DNA of 64,000 bases. Source: Pezicula radicicola. Lineage: Eukaryota > Ascomycota > Leotiomycetes > Helotiales > Dermateaceae. Positions 22,654 to 33,321 of this stretch are shown piece after piece. The stretch is taken from positions 248,001-312,000 of the forward strand of contig PDUO01000034.1 in the NCBI GenBank assembly GCA_003008705.1, read 5' to 3'. The notes beneath the pieces are model-generated. The model did no database searches. It saw only the letters and a program-made list of their open reading frames with translations, and had not been told where the DNA came from. Both the position numbers and the translations under genes were made by a program. Within the stretch, counting starts at the first letter, position 1; each line of letters starts with the position of its first letter.

Positions 22654-24681
22654 TCATCTTCTTTGCTGGTGCCCGTGGTGCTTCATTTCCTTATCCTTAC
22701 GAGGCGCTACTTGCTTTCGCTCTCGTCGCTCGTATGAATTTATCTCCGCCAAAGATGGTAAGGCTATATCATCTTCATCATCCGTCTTTTCGTATTGTAG
22801 TGGAGTATTATACGATGAAGTATCATACGACGGAGTATCATACGATGGAGTACTATACGGTGAAGTATCATACGGTACAGTACTACCCCATGGAGTATTA
22901 TACGGTGGAGTACTATACGATGAAGTATTATACGGTGCAGTACTATCCCATGGAGTATTATACGATGCAGAGGCTGTCTCATCAGGTACTCTAGCGCCAT
23001 GAATAGACGGCGTGTAATAGTTATTGTCGATGTTGTAGTCTACACCTTGAGTGTTTTCGAAACCACCAGCAGTTCTGCAGTTTGGGGGTTGTATGTACAA
23101 TGGTTCCGTGTTATAGTAAGCTGGCATGTACAAGTTCCGGTTCTCGTCCGCTTGTTCACGAGTTGTAGAAAGTTGATAGGAGACGTTGGAGGTTGATGGT
23201 GCGTAATTGTTAGTCTCATCTACCATGCCCAATCGAGTGCTGTTGTTGCTTTTTAGAAAGACTTCCTGGAAGTAGTCCTGTAAGGTTTTCCTGGAACTAA
23301 TGGATACTTCTCCAACATCCTTTACCTTCACATTGGTCTCGACAGTGTACACCTTTCCAAAATTTACTAGTGAGGGGTCTGTGAATGGTGTATTGTCTGT
23401 AGATAAATTGAGCTTTAATGGCTGAGGAAGTATGCCCTGTACTCTTTTGGGGGGAGTGCGGCAGTAAATGAAGCCATGGTCGCTGAGCGTGATTCCTTTT
23501 TTTTTGACACCAAAACCATCGTAAGAGGTTACAGGAAGGCACGAGCACGTTCTGTCCCCTTCCCTGTATCTGAGGACAACAAATCGTCGTACTTTAGAAT
23601 AGACCTTTTCCTGATATCGAATTTCACTTATAAACGTAGGGTCAATTCTCTCTGCGTTATGGCCAACCCCTTCGGTCCACAAGGTGCTAAAGACCCGGCC
23701 AACTCTGAAAAATCTCTTGTAGTCTGTGTTTCTAACCTGATAGCTGCTATCAAGCTTTTCCGTTTGTCCTGGAGAACCTTTGATGTAGCGGTGGGGTGCT
23801 GACACAGTGTTTCTCAACCTTTTCTTCTGTGGTACAGTTTGTGTCGCATAATTATTATTGTCATTTTGAAGGCCTAAACCGCGAATACCACTTTCCAAGC
23901 CACCAAAGGCTGCTGCCACGTCATTATTAGCTCGATCGCCCAGAATGCTAGCAACAAAATAGTCCTCTAGACGGGGTAGATATTCCGGGCTAATACGGCC
24001 AAGTTTGGAGACTTTGACATTGTGCTCAACAGTATAGATGCGACTGAAATCAAGTTGTGACATAGGGTCTATCTGTTCGTTGGGATTCTCAACGATGATT
24101 GGAAACGATAGCTTGGTAGAAGCTTCCTCCGGTGAGCAGAGGGGCTCCGGTCTAGAGGCATCAAATACTAAGGCGTGGTCTTGAAAACGAACATTTTCCT
24201 TGGTGGCTCCTTGCCCACCATATGTAAAAATTGCAATGCAGAGACTACTGTGTACTCTCTTTCGGACGACCACGAATCGCCGCTGTTTGCTAAAGCTTAG
24301 TTCGCTATACCCGCGGATTTCATTGTAAAAAGGCTGTTCTGTGTCTTTGGCGGTAGTTCCGGCCGGCTCACTCCATAGAGTCTTGAACACTCGACCGATA
24401 ACAAAAAAACGCGTAGGATCGTCCACAACAATAAAATTGTTCCCTTGCTGTTCTTCCAAAGTATAGGCAGATGTATAAGGCTCCCCGTATTCCCCCCATG
24501 ATGGGCCATCTTCTTGCAATGTGCTGTATTCACGATACGACGCCTCGCGAGCCAAAACTTCGGAAGGCGACTCTCGTAAAGACATATATGCAGCTATTTT
24601 TTTAAGGGCATGGGATTTGGAAGGGGGTTCGTATTGTTGCATTTCTTGTCCTGTTAGAAGAGAAGTTAGCTTGGAAACCAC
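22654..24681 (-). CDS. Tandem double-DUF6590 protein with Tyr/Thr/Pro repeat tail, 675 aa
   Basis: A single exon encodes 675 aa. DUF6590 copy 1 is at about residues 88-250 (RFFVIGRVFKTLWSEPAG, RRFVVVRKRVHSSLCIAIFTYGG, YTVEHNVKVSKLGRI) and copy 2 at about 325-480 (RFFRVGRVFSTLWTEG, RRFVVLRYREGDRTC, YTVETNVKVKDVGEV). The two are clearly paralogous. The tail from about 600 is a run of five-residue units of the form YxTxx encoded by a 15-bp DNA repeat, then an acidic patch and a Lys/Arg-rich end (RRERKQVAPRKDKEMKHH), which could serve as a nuclear signal. No function is known for the domain. The length suggests internal domain duplication after the local gene family arose. Confidence 0.88.
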   Translation of the reverse strand: MVSKLTSLLTGQEMQQYEPPSKSHALKKIAAYMSLRESPSEVLAREASYREYSTLQEDGPSWGEYGEPYTSAYTLEEQQGNNFIVVDDPTRFFVIGRVFKTLWSEPAGTTAKDTEQPFYNEIRGYSELSFSKQRRFVVVRKRVHSSLCIAIFTYGGQGATKENVRFQDHALVFDASRPEPLCSPEEASTKLSFPIIVENPNEQIDPMSQLDFSRIYTVEHNVKVSKLGRISPEYLPRLEDYFVASILGDRANNDVAAAFGGLESGIRGLGLQNDNNNYATQTVPQKKRLRNTVSAPHRYIKGSPGQTEKLDSSYQVRNTDYKRFFRVGRVFSTLWTEGVGHNAERIDPTFISEIRYQEKVYSKVRRFVVLRYREGDRTCSCLPVTSYDGFGVKKKGITLSDHGFIYCRTPPKRVQGILPQPLKLNLSTDNTPFTDPSLVNFGKVYTVETNVKVKDVGEVSISSRKTLQDYFQEVFLKSNNSTRLGMVDETNNYAPSTSNVSYQLSTTREQADENRNLYMPAYYNTEPLYIQPPNCRTAGGFENTQGVDYNIDNNYYTPSIHGARVPDETASASYNTPWDSTAPYNTSSYSTPPYNTPWGSTVPYDTSPYSTPSYDTPSYDTSSYNTPLQYEKTDDEDDIALPSLAEINSYERRERKQVAPRKDKEMKHHGHQQRR
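22801..22970 (-). repeat. 15-bp minisatellite inside the DUF6590 gene (about 11 units)
   Basis: The unit on the plus strand is close to GGAGTATTATACGAT, with variants. The frame is preserved because 15 is a multiple of three, giving alternating PYNTP/SYDTP-type pentapeptides in the protein. Confidence 0.85.
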
Positions 24682-25725
24682 TATGGCAGTACTTCTTCTA
24701 GCTACGAGCCTTTGTTATTTATCGATTCCTCATATGTCTCGCCTCCCTTCATGTGCTTATGCCTAGCTGGAACGTCTGCCATTTCTGGCGCATGCTAGGG
24801 AAATATTCCCTCGGAAGACGCTATTTTGATCACAAAAGCCAATTACTCAACGTTCGTCACATCGAGGAAGTCTTCGTCGATGGAAAGCAGTCGCAACAAA
24901 GCTGTATTGCATACCGCCTATAACTTTCATCGAGATGCTGGCGCAGGCATGGTCCTGGTGGTCCATACTGAGATACACTCCATACTGAGATACATTCGTG
25001 TTGATTTGAGGTTGGGCAGTTTCGGGCATAATGCATAATAATCACGTGGACAAGCCTTTTTGGCTGTGCAAGAACTCTCTAGAATTTAATCTTCTGCACT
25101 TTTATATACAATATAACTTCAAAGTCATCGGAGAGGACTACCAGAGCTAAATACAAGTATCACTATACACTTCCTTCAATTTGTACCGCAGCTCTAACTT
25201 GACACCCCAGCGAGAGCCTCCTCCCAGTATGTCAGCTCGTAAGGCAATCTTTCAGCAGCGGTGGCGGCACAAAACAAATGTCTGCCTCATAGAACACGCA
25301 GCTTCTGCAGTCCTATCACTTTTGATCCCATGCAGCTGGTGGTCCTGATTGGCATGAAGATACAGGGTGATGAAAATGCCCGGATTATCAATCATGTAGA
25401 AGAAAACCAGATCTGATACTTGATAATAGCCGTAGGCCGTCGCAAATCTCTATGTACACGGTTGAGTGAAGCACACCCAGTCTCATGGTAATGCTACTCA
25501 AGTGGCTCCATGAGATGAACTCCTACACTACCTAGTAGTGCCTACAGCTTAAGGCCGTCACGTCCATCACGACAGCTTGCTACCTTCGTCCCGCATATCT
25601 ACCTCTTCACCTCGGATTTTGTTTCTTTTTCATTTCGTTTCCTCCCTCTGCCAACTTACCCGAGCACTGAGATTGTCTGTTATGGCTCTTTTCTTATATT
25701 AGAGCTTCAACAGGCATCAACTAGC
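24682..25725. other. Intergenic, nothing recognised
   Basis: The stretch 24780-25050 has short open frames only. No RNA or repeat signal was seen apart from a small direct repeat CCATACTGAGATACA at about 24962-24991. Confidence 0.45.
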
Positions 25726-27186
25726 ATGGTGAAGACAAGGCAGAGGCGAGATGTAGCCTCGCAACATTGTTGCTTCATGTCTTCGTTGAAAGGGAAAGGG
25801 GTACGTTTTGCTAAAGCACTACTTACCCATATCACCTGCTAATATGCACGAAGGTTCAGCGAGGTTCAATAGGCGGTGCTTGCGTTATTTGCGGCAATCT
25901 TCAAGGTGGTAGCCAGTATTCTGGATCTTTTTGGCATCAAGGTATGCAATTGCTCTGTCGATAATGAGGTTCTGCTACTCTGCAAACTAATGCCTGAACC
26001 TTAGAGCTTTTCAACATTCTTAGAACATTGTCCGACGAGATGACATTCTCAACTGCTCTCCGTTGCGGCATATCAATAGGAAGTAAACTCACAATACACA
26101 CGGTCGATACTGCAGGTCACGATACTCAACATGCCTTATCTTTTCGCGGATCTTTCAATTTCTCAAACAAAAGTTTGATGAAGGAACTACACAGTATGGT
26201 TCGTACCCATTATGCACCGCAATTACGAGCAAGCGATAGTGCCACGGCGTTGGTAAAAATTGCAACACAGATTCGAGGATATCTCTCTATTTTATTCTCC
26301 ATCAAACCGGCCGTGGAGTACGACAAGAGATGGCCCGTCGGAACTGGATTTTGCGAGTCAAATATAGATTCATACATCAGGCAGCGGTTTTTGTGGTGTG
26401 TCCTCGGCCAGATTCAAGAACTAACCCTTGAGATTATGGCTGTGCTTCGTAAACCTCGAGAAGTACTTGACGATAGATATGGTTTGGATATATCTGCAGC
26501 GGTTGGTGTACTCAATACCGGCCTTTTGCACCTTCTTAGGTCCATTGAAGCAGGCAGATTCCAGCCTATCTACGTAAATACTACCCATCTACTCTAACCA
26601 TGGTAACAAGCACTGACGGCTTTAGGGTGGTGAACAGCTAGCTCTAGTCTTGAAAGAACGTTTCAAATCTGTATCGGACGAGATCATCTCATACCAACAG
26701 ACCTTTTGTTGGAAGTTTCCGAATGCAAACTGGGCCGCACACCTTCCGGGCTTTCCAGATATCTTCAAAATTGCCGCTGAGACCGAAACTATATCAATCA
26801 CACTCGAGGTGGAGAATAACGATACCTCTACAGACTTGCCACGATACTTTCTGCTGCCTACTGCGAGGGATTCGGATTCATTTTCTCGAAAATCATCCGT
26901 TTCTCATGATGGTTATGGGCTGATGAATACCAATTCGTCCTTAGACTTCCAGCACATGGGACCAGACTTTACCAACCCCTTACCACATCAAGTTCCAGTC
27001 GCTGAAATCTTGGACCCTGCCACTGGGGCATTAGAGCACCTCACATATCAAAACTCGGCTACATTTGGTCCCGTTGACCAATGGAATATGCAGTCTGAGC
27101 ATGACGTTTTACGTGGACTCAATACTGAGCCATACTCCAATCACGTTTCCACATCCTACACAAACCCTTTGGGGTTTATGTACTGA
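25726..27186 (+). CDS. Unrecognised protein with N-terminal CxxC, 430 aa
   Basis: I assembled four exons: 25726-25800, 25854-25941, 26005-26573 and 26626-27186, with introns of 53, 63 and 52 nt and all phases agreeing. The start region MVKTRQRRDVASQHCC is basic; exon 2 has GGACVICGNLQGG, a CxxC that could bind zinc with the upstream CC. The middle (about 60-240) is helical (ELFNILRTLSDEM, ALVKIATQIRGYLSILF, QRFLWCVLGQIQELTLEIMAVL). The last 150 residues are polar and disordered. I do not recognise the family. A regulator is possible from the layout of basic N-terminus, helical body and disordered C-terminus, but that is a guess. Confidence 0.6.
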
Positions 27187-28266
27187 AGATGGAATATTAC
27201 GAAATTTGATGAATTTCCTTATCCCTTTTGTTGTTCTGCAGAAATTGTGTCGCTTACCTACTTTATGATTTCGTCAGTTTTCCTTTCTATTTTTCCTAAC
27301 TTGCATCCATCTCGTGCTTTCTTTATCCTTTAGTACACATTATAAATACTTCATGCTGCAGGATGAAAGTTTACACACTCATTTATGGGCTACTTTCAGT
27401 AGCTTTGCGGTTCTAACAAGACTTCTGGCAGATATACGTTGCCAAGAAATGTGTAACTATTTCCAAATGAATATTGGTATTGATCGCGAGACTTGTCAAC
27501 CCATGGAGTCATTTTAAACAACATGCTAATTGTTATTTGACATATGTTTGAGTAGTCATTGTCCGGGATGACAGCTGAAGCAACAGAAGGCTGCCTTCCT
27601 CGCTTAATAAGCCATGCAGCCAAAGGTGCAGAGCGCTCTCTTCTCAATTGGCCCAAATATTGTGATAGATCACCAGGGCACACTGAGATTTGACCATGTT
27701 GCCACTCGCTCCTCTAAGCCATCATCTACTGGCACTATGAACCCAACCTCTAAAACAATAGTAACATTATAGTCGTATTTGGTGCTCCCTACGTGAAGAA
27801 ATGGTTCTCGACAAATCGTGCAAATACTTTAGGTCGAGAACCTGACTTGCAAATATGTGATTATACTACTTCGGCGGTTCAGCTGCCCTCGCACAGACTA
27901 ACTAGCAAAGTCATCAGCCTCCTCCAATGAAGAATGGGCACTGTGCGCTGTCAGGTCTCGCGTCTGGACAGCCTTGTACACCCCAGCTTGTTGTCTTACG
28001 TTGCAGCTGCAGTGAAGTCAGTATGTACCCTTCTACTGTATAGCAGTCTTTTTCTTAAATTCTAGTCTAGGCTGCAAGTTCTATATATGTCACTTTCCAT
28101 CATGAGATCTCATCAGATGCTCACCCGTCCTGCACTCGTTTAATTCTATAATCTACGTGTGAAGTCGCTACGCAAGGCTCCCCGTTGCTTCAGCTTTCTA
28201 GTGCTAATCAGAAGCCTCACAGCACACTTTCGTCCCTCGAATCGTCCTCTATCTCACGTCAACATC
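27187..28266. other. Intergenic, nothing recognised
   Basis: This is the 5' flank of the SesA-like ORF. The frame from 28159 to 28266 is open but looks non-coding. Confidence 0.4.
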
Positions 28267-28893
28267 GTGTCCGGTGCGGAGGCTATACTTGTTCTAGGTG
28301 TCATATCTTCAGTCATCGGTATAGTCGACGGAACAAAGCAAGTGTACGACGCAGCCGCGAATACAAGAGGCCTTCCGGAAGCTTTTCGTGAAGTGGCAGG
28401 ACGTCTGCCAATAGTCAGGACAATTCTAGGGTCTTCGAGAGGACATATCGATGGCGGCAAGGTTAATGAAGCATCATGCAAGGCAATAAAACCTGTCGTT
28501 GAGGCATGCGAGGAGAAGGCTAAGAAACTGGATGAGCTCTTTCAAAAGGTTCTTCCAGCTAAGCCCGCCTCAAGATTGGATCAATATTTTAGTGCCGCAA
28601 GGACATTAGGGAAAGGCAGTAAGGTGGAAACCTTGATGAGAAGAATGTTGGAGGATGTGCAGCTCCTAGCAAGCAACCATAGCATAGAAAAGGTTACGGC
28701 CCAAGAAGTCGAGCAGATCACGGAGGCTATCAAAGATATCTCAGAGATTGAGTTGTCGGTACTTGACTCTGTATTCCTGGAAACCGCTTTCACGAATAAT
28801 AACTATGGTCGTGGACCCACACAAACCAATACCGGGTCGGGGAAGCATTTCCAAGGCGCCAGCCAGGTCTTCAACCTCAGTAAGGATGATTGA
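28267..28893 (+). pseudogene. SesA-domain protein with lost start codon and Gly/Asn-rich tail
   Basis: Codons from 28267 give the start of a typical fungal SesA domain (PF17107, N-terminal domain of NACHT/P-loop NTPases): VSGAEAIL..GVISSVIGIVDGTKQVYDAAA, then GLPEAFREVAGRLPIV, ending in LSVLDSVFLETAF. Family members begin MSGAE or similar; here the first codon is GTG (28267-28269), so ATG has probably mutated, and no other in-frame ATG precedes the domain. A hidden upstream exon is the alternative. After the helical domain (about 180 residues) comes NNNYGRG...TQTNTGSGKHFQGASQVFN. Such Asn/Gly repeats often act as amyloid signalling motifs C-terminal to SesA. SesA proteins take part in non-self recognition and regulated cell death. 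Confidence 0.65.
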
Positions 28894-29042
28894 AGTAGAT
28901 GACGAGGCTTCCGAATTAACAATGTATGATAGAAATGAATAAGTAAAAAAGCAAACATTCCACGCAAAGATCCAAAACTTCATATCCTCGCACTCTGCTC
29001 TCAGTAAGGCCCGTTAAATTGTGACTTCCTGAATTCTCTTCT

Positions 29043-30479
29043 TTGTCGACTCGGTCAAGTTCCACGCTAAAAGAAATGTCTTCGATTAGAGGCTGTAGAT
29101 CTAAAGAAGAAATTCTGTCAAGGGCCAGTTATCCAAAGAGACGGCGTTGGTCACTAGCCGAGTTGAAAGCGGCATTCAGACCAATTATTACCCAAAGATT
29201 TCTGAGCCTACATCTTTGTCTGTTAGTCGATGGGCTCGATGAAATTTCTGGTCAGCATCAGAATATTATCGATACTTTAGCTGATCTCCTTCCTGGGTTG
29301 GACGAATCAATTGTCCGCGTCCAGCTTTGCCTTTCGAGTCGTCCACTGGTGAAGTTTAAGAAGGTGTATTTGCAATGCCCAAACCTCAAGATGCAAGACT
29401 TGACTACAGAAGATATTAAAATCTACGTAACAACGAATTTTAACAAGATTCCGGAACTACAGGAGCTAGTTAAGAAAGATCCTATCACTTGCAAGGAGAT
29501 TAAGGAGTAAATATTAGAGAAGGCAGAAGGGGTAAGCACCATATCATTTAATAATGGGTCTTAATAGCGCCAAACTTATATTGGCGACTATGTCTCCTCG
29601 TCCAGACGTCCAGCACTATAACGTGAGATAAATTGCTAACTTTCGGTTCTTCAGTTGTTTCTTTGGGTCATGCTCCTGGTTAGATCACTTGTCGATGGAT
29701 TAGAGCGATAGTATGAAAACGCTCCAAAGGCGTCTATCAGCACTTCCAGCAGGTCTCGAGCCTCTCTACAAGCGCATTATTGAAAGAATTGATCCATTCT
29801 ACCACAAAGAGGCAGCTCAATTGTTCCAGATGATTGAGAACGCCACTAAGCTACTCTCTCCTTTGGCCATATACTTGCTGATGAAAACCCGAAACATGCA
29901 CTTTTGGAAGAGAAATTCATCTCCAAATCTAAGATTGGAGACCGACATTCAATAGTTGCGAGGCGCTTAAAAGCTCGTAGTGGAGGTTTTATTGAGATAA
30001 ACTCTTTGAACCAAGACAGACAATATTTCAAAGAAAACAACGGACTCTGGGAACCTTCCAAAGTTCAATACTTGCACCTGACCGTTGAAAATTTTCTCCT
30101 TTCGGATAAGGTGCCAACCTGGGTATCAACACAATTTTCTAAAATATGTCTACAATTTCATGTTGACATAATTGTCTGTTGTCTGCGGCAATACCATGTC
30201 ACTGGTTCAGTTGATCTGTATGATTACAAATATGACCGCCACGAATGGAACTTCCGTAAACCGTGGCAGTACTTTCGAAGTTCCACCTCTGGGATTATCT
30301 CTATGATTATATTTCACGCACTTCAAGCAGAACATCACACTCAGACTTCTCAGCTGGTATATCTTGAAGCCCTGGACAGACATATCCTCACGTCTGAGCC
30401 TGCACTACCGGATGAAATCTCTACGCAGTGGCATTGGTCATTTGGTCCATACGAAAAAAATTCTGAGCCATATGAATAG
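29043..30479 (+). pseudogene. Fungal NLR (NACHT) gene, broken and lacking the P-loop
   Basis: The blocks follow fungal NACHT/DUF7791 proteins in order: WSLAELKAAF and the Walker B line LCLLVDGLDEISG (29150-29260), CLSSRPLVKF and MQDLTTEDIKIYV (to 29450), LFLWVMLLVRSLVDGLER (29655-29708), LQRRLSALPAGLEPLYKRII (29720-29785), then YLHLTVENFLL (30070-30105). Damage includes an in-frame TAA at 29508-29510, a stop after GLER (29709-29711), a frame change near 29890, and no Walker A: only about 150 bp separates this gene from the SesA ORF, where the P-loop half of NACHT should be. The decayed frame can be followed weakly to about 30730 (GLRPGRPLI). This is a relic of the innate-immunity type receptor family. 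Confidence 0.75.
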
Positions 30480-31465
30480 TATTGCGACTACGTAGCATAC
30501 TTAGTAAGCATTGGGGTGACTCGAGCCGTAATCAATAAATTTGAAAACAGTTATAGGCCTGGGCTAAGACCTGGGAGACCTCTTATCGTACTGTAGCTGC
30601 CAGTTGTTATTATAATACACTAGAAGAAAAGGACCAAGCGGGGCCTCGTCTGGCGATAAGATGGCTGAAGACTTTCAGACTCTTCCTTGAATATGGAGCA
30701 AGAAGCGGAATATGTCAAATTGCCCTTGTGCATAGTGTTTTTCGTTATAGTTTAACGCTACTTAAATTTACTTGTTGCTAAGTGAGAGATGTGTTCTATG
30801 ACACACTTCAATTATTATCTCGGAACTATTCGATATAATTTGGAGGAGACGACTGATACAAAAGTACAGTGTCAGGGAGGAGCAAGTATTGCTCGCTTAG
30901 TGAGCCTCCTCACTTAGGTAGGTAGCTAATATGCTAAGATCTTGCTTGATCAGTGCCCTCCCTTCCCTATTATTCACCTTTAAAACTTGCATTTATTAGC
31001 TCTTCTCTAAAACTTTGAGACCAATGCTTATGACAAACCACCGATAAATCTATTTGCATTCACTTTGCTTGTTCAAACATCTTCTAGCCGCAACTCTTTA
31101 ATTACACTATCTTACTCGTAAAGGTATCTCAAGTCTAACATCCCCTCTAAGTTTATACTTGTACAATCAACAAGAATGGAAACAATGCAGAAGAAGTATA
31201 TGATGCATCCCATCCCTCTCTCATATACTTTATAAAAAAAAACAACCCTCCCACCAACCCCAAACACCCAAACCCGCTATTTTCGCAAAGCCGTGATATC
31301 TATAAACGAAACCGAAACACACCAACACCCAAAATACAAATGCATAAAACGAAAACACCACCAATGCATCATTTCCATCCGCCCCACCATACCAACTCCC
31401 AAACCCATGCCAACTCAAAACAACTTCCACTCTCCAGCTTAGATCTAGCAACACAAGACCAAACT
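30480..31465. other. NLR 3' debris and intergenic
   Basis: Up to about 30730 the plus strand keeps faint similarity to the C-terminus of NLR proteins. From 31230 to 31460 there is a pyrimidine-poor, CA-rich stretch (ACCCAAACAC-type) of low complexity. Confidence 0.4.
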
Positions 31466-33321
31466 CTACTTCCTCCCCTCCTCATGAGCAACAAAAACCC
31501 CCTCATCAGCAGCATACCCAACAGCAGCAGCCCCCTTAGTCTTCTTAAGACTCAAACTACCCCTATCAAAACTCTCCCTCCCACTACCAAAAGCACCCTC
31601 CTCCATCTCAAAATACCTCTGCGGCCTCTTAGCAGAAATAGCATCCTTATCCCGATAAATAAGAATATCTCCGTTCTCACGGAATAATCTATCGATATCC
31701 TCGAGAGATCTATCCGAGGTCTCAGGGTAGAAGAGGTAGACGATGGGTACGAAAGAAGCATTGAAGAGGGTCCAGATGATATAGAATTTCCATTGGAGAC
31801 TATCGATTCCGATTGGTGTTATTTCGACGACCATGAAGTTGAATATCCAGTTTGCTGCTGTTCCTAATGCGGCGCCTTTTGTTCGCATGGAGAGAGAGTT
31901 GATTTCGGTTGGGTATAACCAGGGGACGCCTTGCCAACCGATACCGAAGAAGACGTAGTACAGGAAGAAGAAGGCGACGGAAGCAGAGGCGACTTCCTTT
32001 TGGTGTGTGTATCCTTCAAGCTCCGAGTATCGGATGAGGACGGTGATGAAGAGATAGCAAAAGGCTTGACCGGCTGCTGCGTACATCATCAAGTTTCGGC
32101 GACCCCATCTCTCGACGTTGGGAATTGCTAGTAGGGAGAAGAAAAGGTAGGAGACTGAGTTGCAGGCTGCGAGTAAGCGAGCAAGGCCGTTGGAGAGTCC
32201 AACAGAAGAGATGAGAACGGTGGGCAAGTAGTATGATGTTACGTTGATACCGGATAATTGTTGCATTATTTGCGTACCCATTCCTAGGACAAGGCGGCGG
32301 ATGGTAGATGTCCCTTGTTGATCGCCTGTTCGTCCACGGAGAAGATCGCCCCAAGACACGCCGTGTTCAGCTTCGTAGGCTACTTCGAAGGTGATATCTT
32401 TAACGTCCTTCTCAATTCGGGAGTCGTTGACTGGGAGACCTTCGACATCGGCGAGAATCTTTTGGCCTTGAACTATGTCGCCCTAAAATTTTTGTCAGTT
32501 AGGAGCCAATTAAATATCTGCGGGGTTATAAGACTTACGTGTGCGATCAACCATCTAGGAGATTCAGGAAGCCATGGAACGGTTACAAATAGGATGATGA
32601 TGAAGATGAGCTGGAAGGCGAGAGGGAATCTCCAGGAGATTGGACCACCAACGAAGGAGAATCCATATGTCATCCAATTACTCAAGGAAAATCCTGCAAT
32701 GTTCAAAATCATTTCCTATTAAGGCTCGGAGTTAGTTTACATTTCCTGGATCGTGCAGAAATTGTGCAACATGATGTACGAGCAATGAGTATCTAAAGGG
32801 GAATATGGAAAAAGGTAAGTACATACAATAACGACAAGCTTTCCTCTCCAACTTGCTTTGCTTGTTTCCGATTGCCATACTGGCGCTGTAGAGGTATTCA
32901 TACCGTTACCGACGCCAGCAATGATACGGCCGGCCATCATGACAGGAACAGTGTAGGCAAAGATTTGCATGAAGGCTCCAATCGTCATGATGGCGGTGCC
33001 TAGGAGAATGGACTTTTTGCGGCCAAGGTAGTCGCCGACTATGACAGCAAGGATTGCACCAGCGAAACAACCAAGATCGTAGACTGCTGTAACGGTGCCT
33101 ATCAGGCCCGTCTTGCCATTGAGGTCAAGAGTATTGAGGAAATCTTCGGTAACGATGACACCACCTATGAAAGGTCAGTCGGCTATATTCAGATATATGG
33201 CGAAGGAAAACCACTTACCAAAAACACCTTGATCATATCCAAAGAGTGTCATATCCGTAGCACAAGCGACGGTGACCCAGAATGTGAGCCATCCTCCGGT
33301 CATGCCAAAGTAAGGCGCCAT
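31466..33321 (-). CDS. MFS sugar transporter, 544 aa
   Basis: Four exons are 33321-33219, 33164-32827, 32715-32539 and 32482-31466, with introns of 54, 111 and 56 nt and phases agreeing. The protein is a complete 12-helix hexose or lactose-permease-type transporter: MAPYFGM start, FGYDQGVFGG, GDYLGRKKS after helix 2, PESPRWLIAH before the central loop, QQLSGIN in helix 7, VERWGRR, WLYPTEI, and PETSDRSLEDIDRLF closing helix 12. QQLSGIN is close to the QQxxGxN signature of hexose carriers. The C-terminal tail is cytosolic and polar (KDAISAKRPQ). CTGGGG/GTGGGG-type hexamers near 33526 and 33539 could bind the carbon repressor CreA, but such short sites are common by chance. Exact sugar is unknown. 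Confidence 0.93.

Noticed and set aside
22734..23002. Overlapping repetitive ORFs on both strands at the minisatellite.
   Set aside because: A 15-bp repeat without stops is open in several frames; only the frame continuous with the DUF6590 protein is supported.
31340..31687. Plus-strand ORF rich in Pro, Thr, Ser and Leu (115 codons).
   Set aside because: It is the shadow of the transporter C-terminus and a low-complexity CA-rich flank; no start context or domain.
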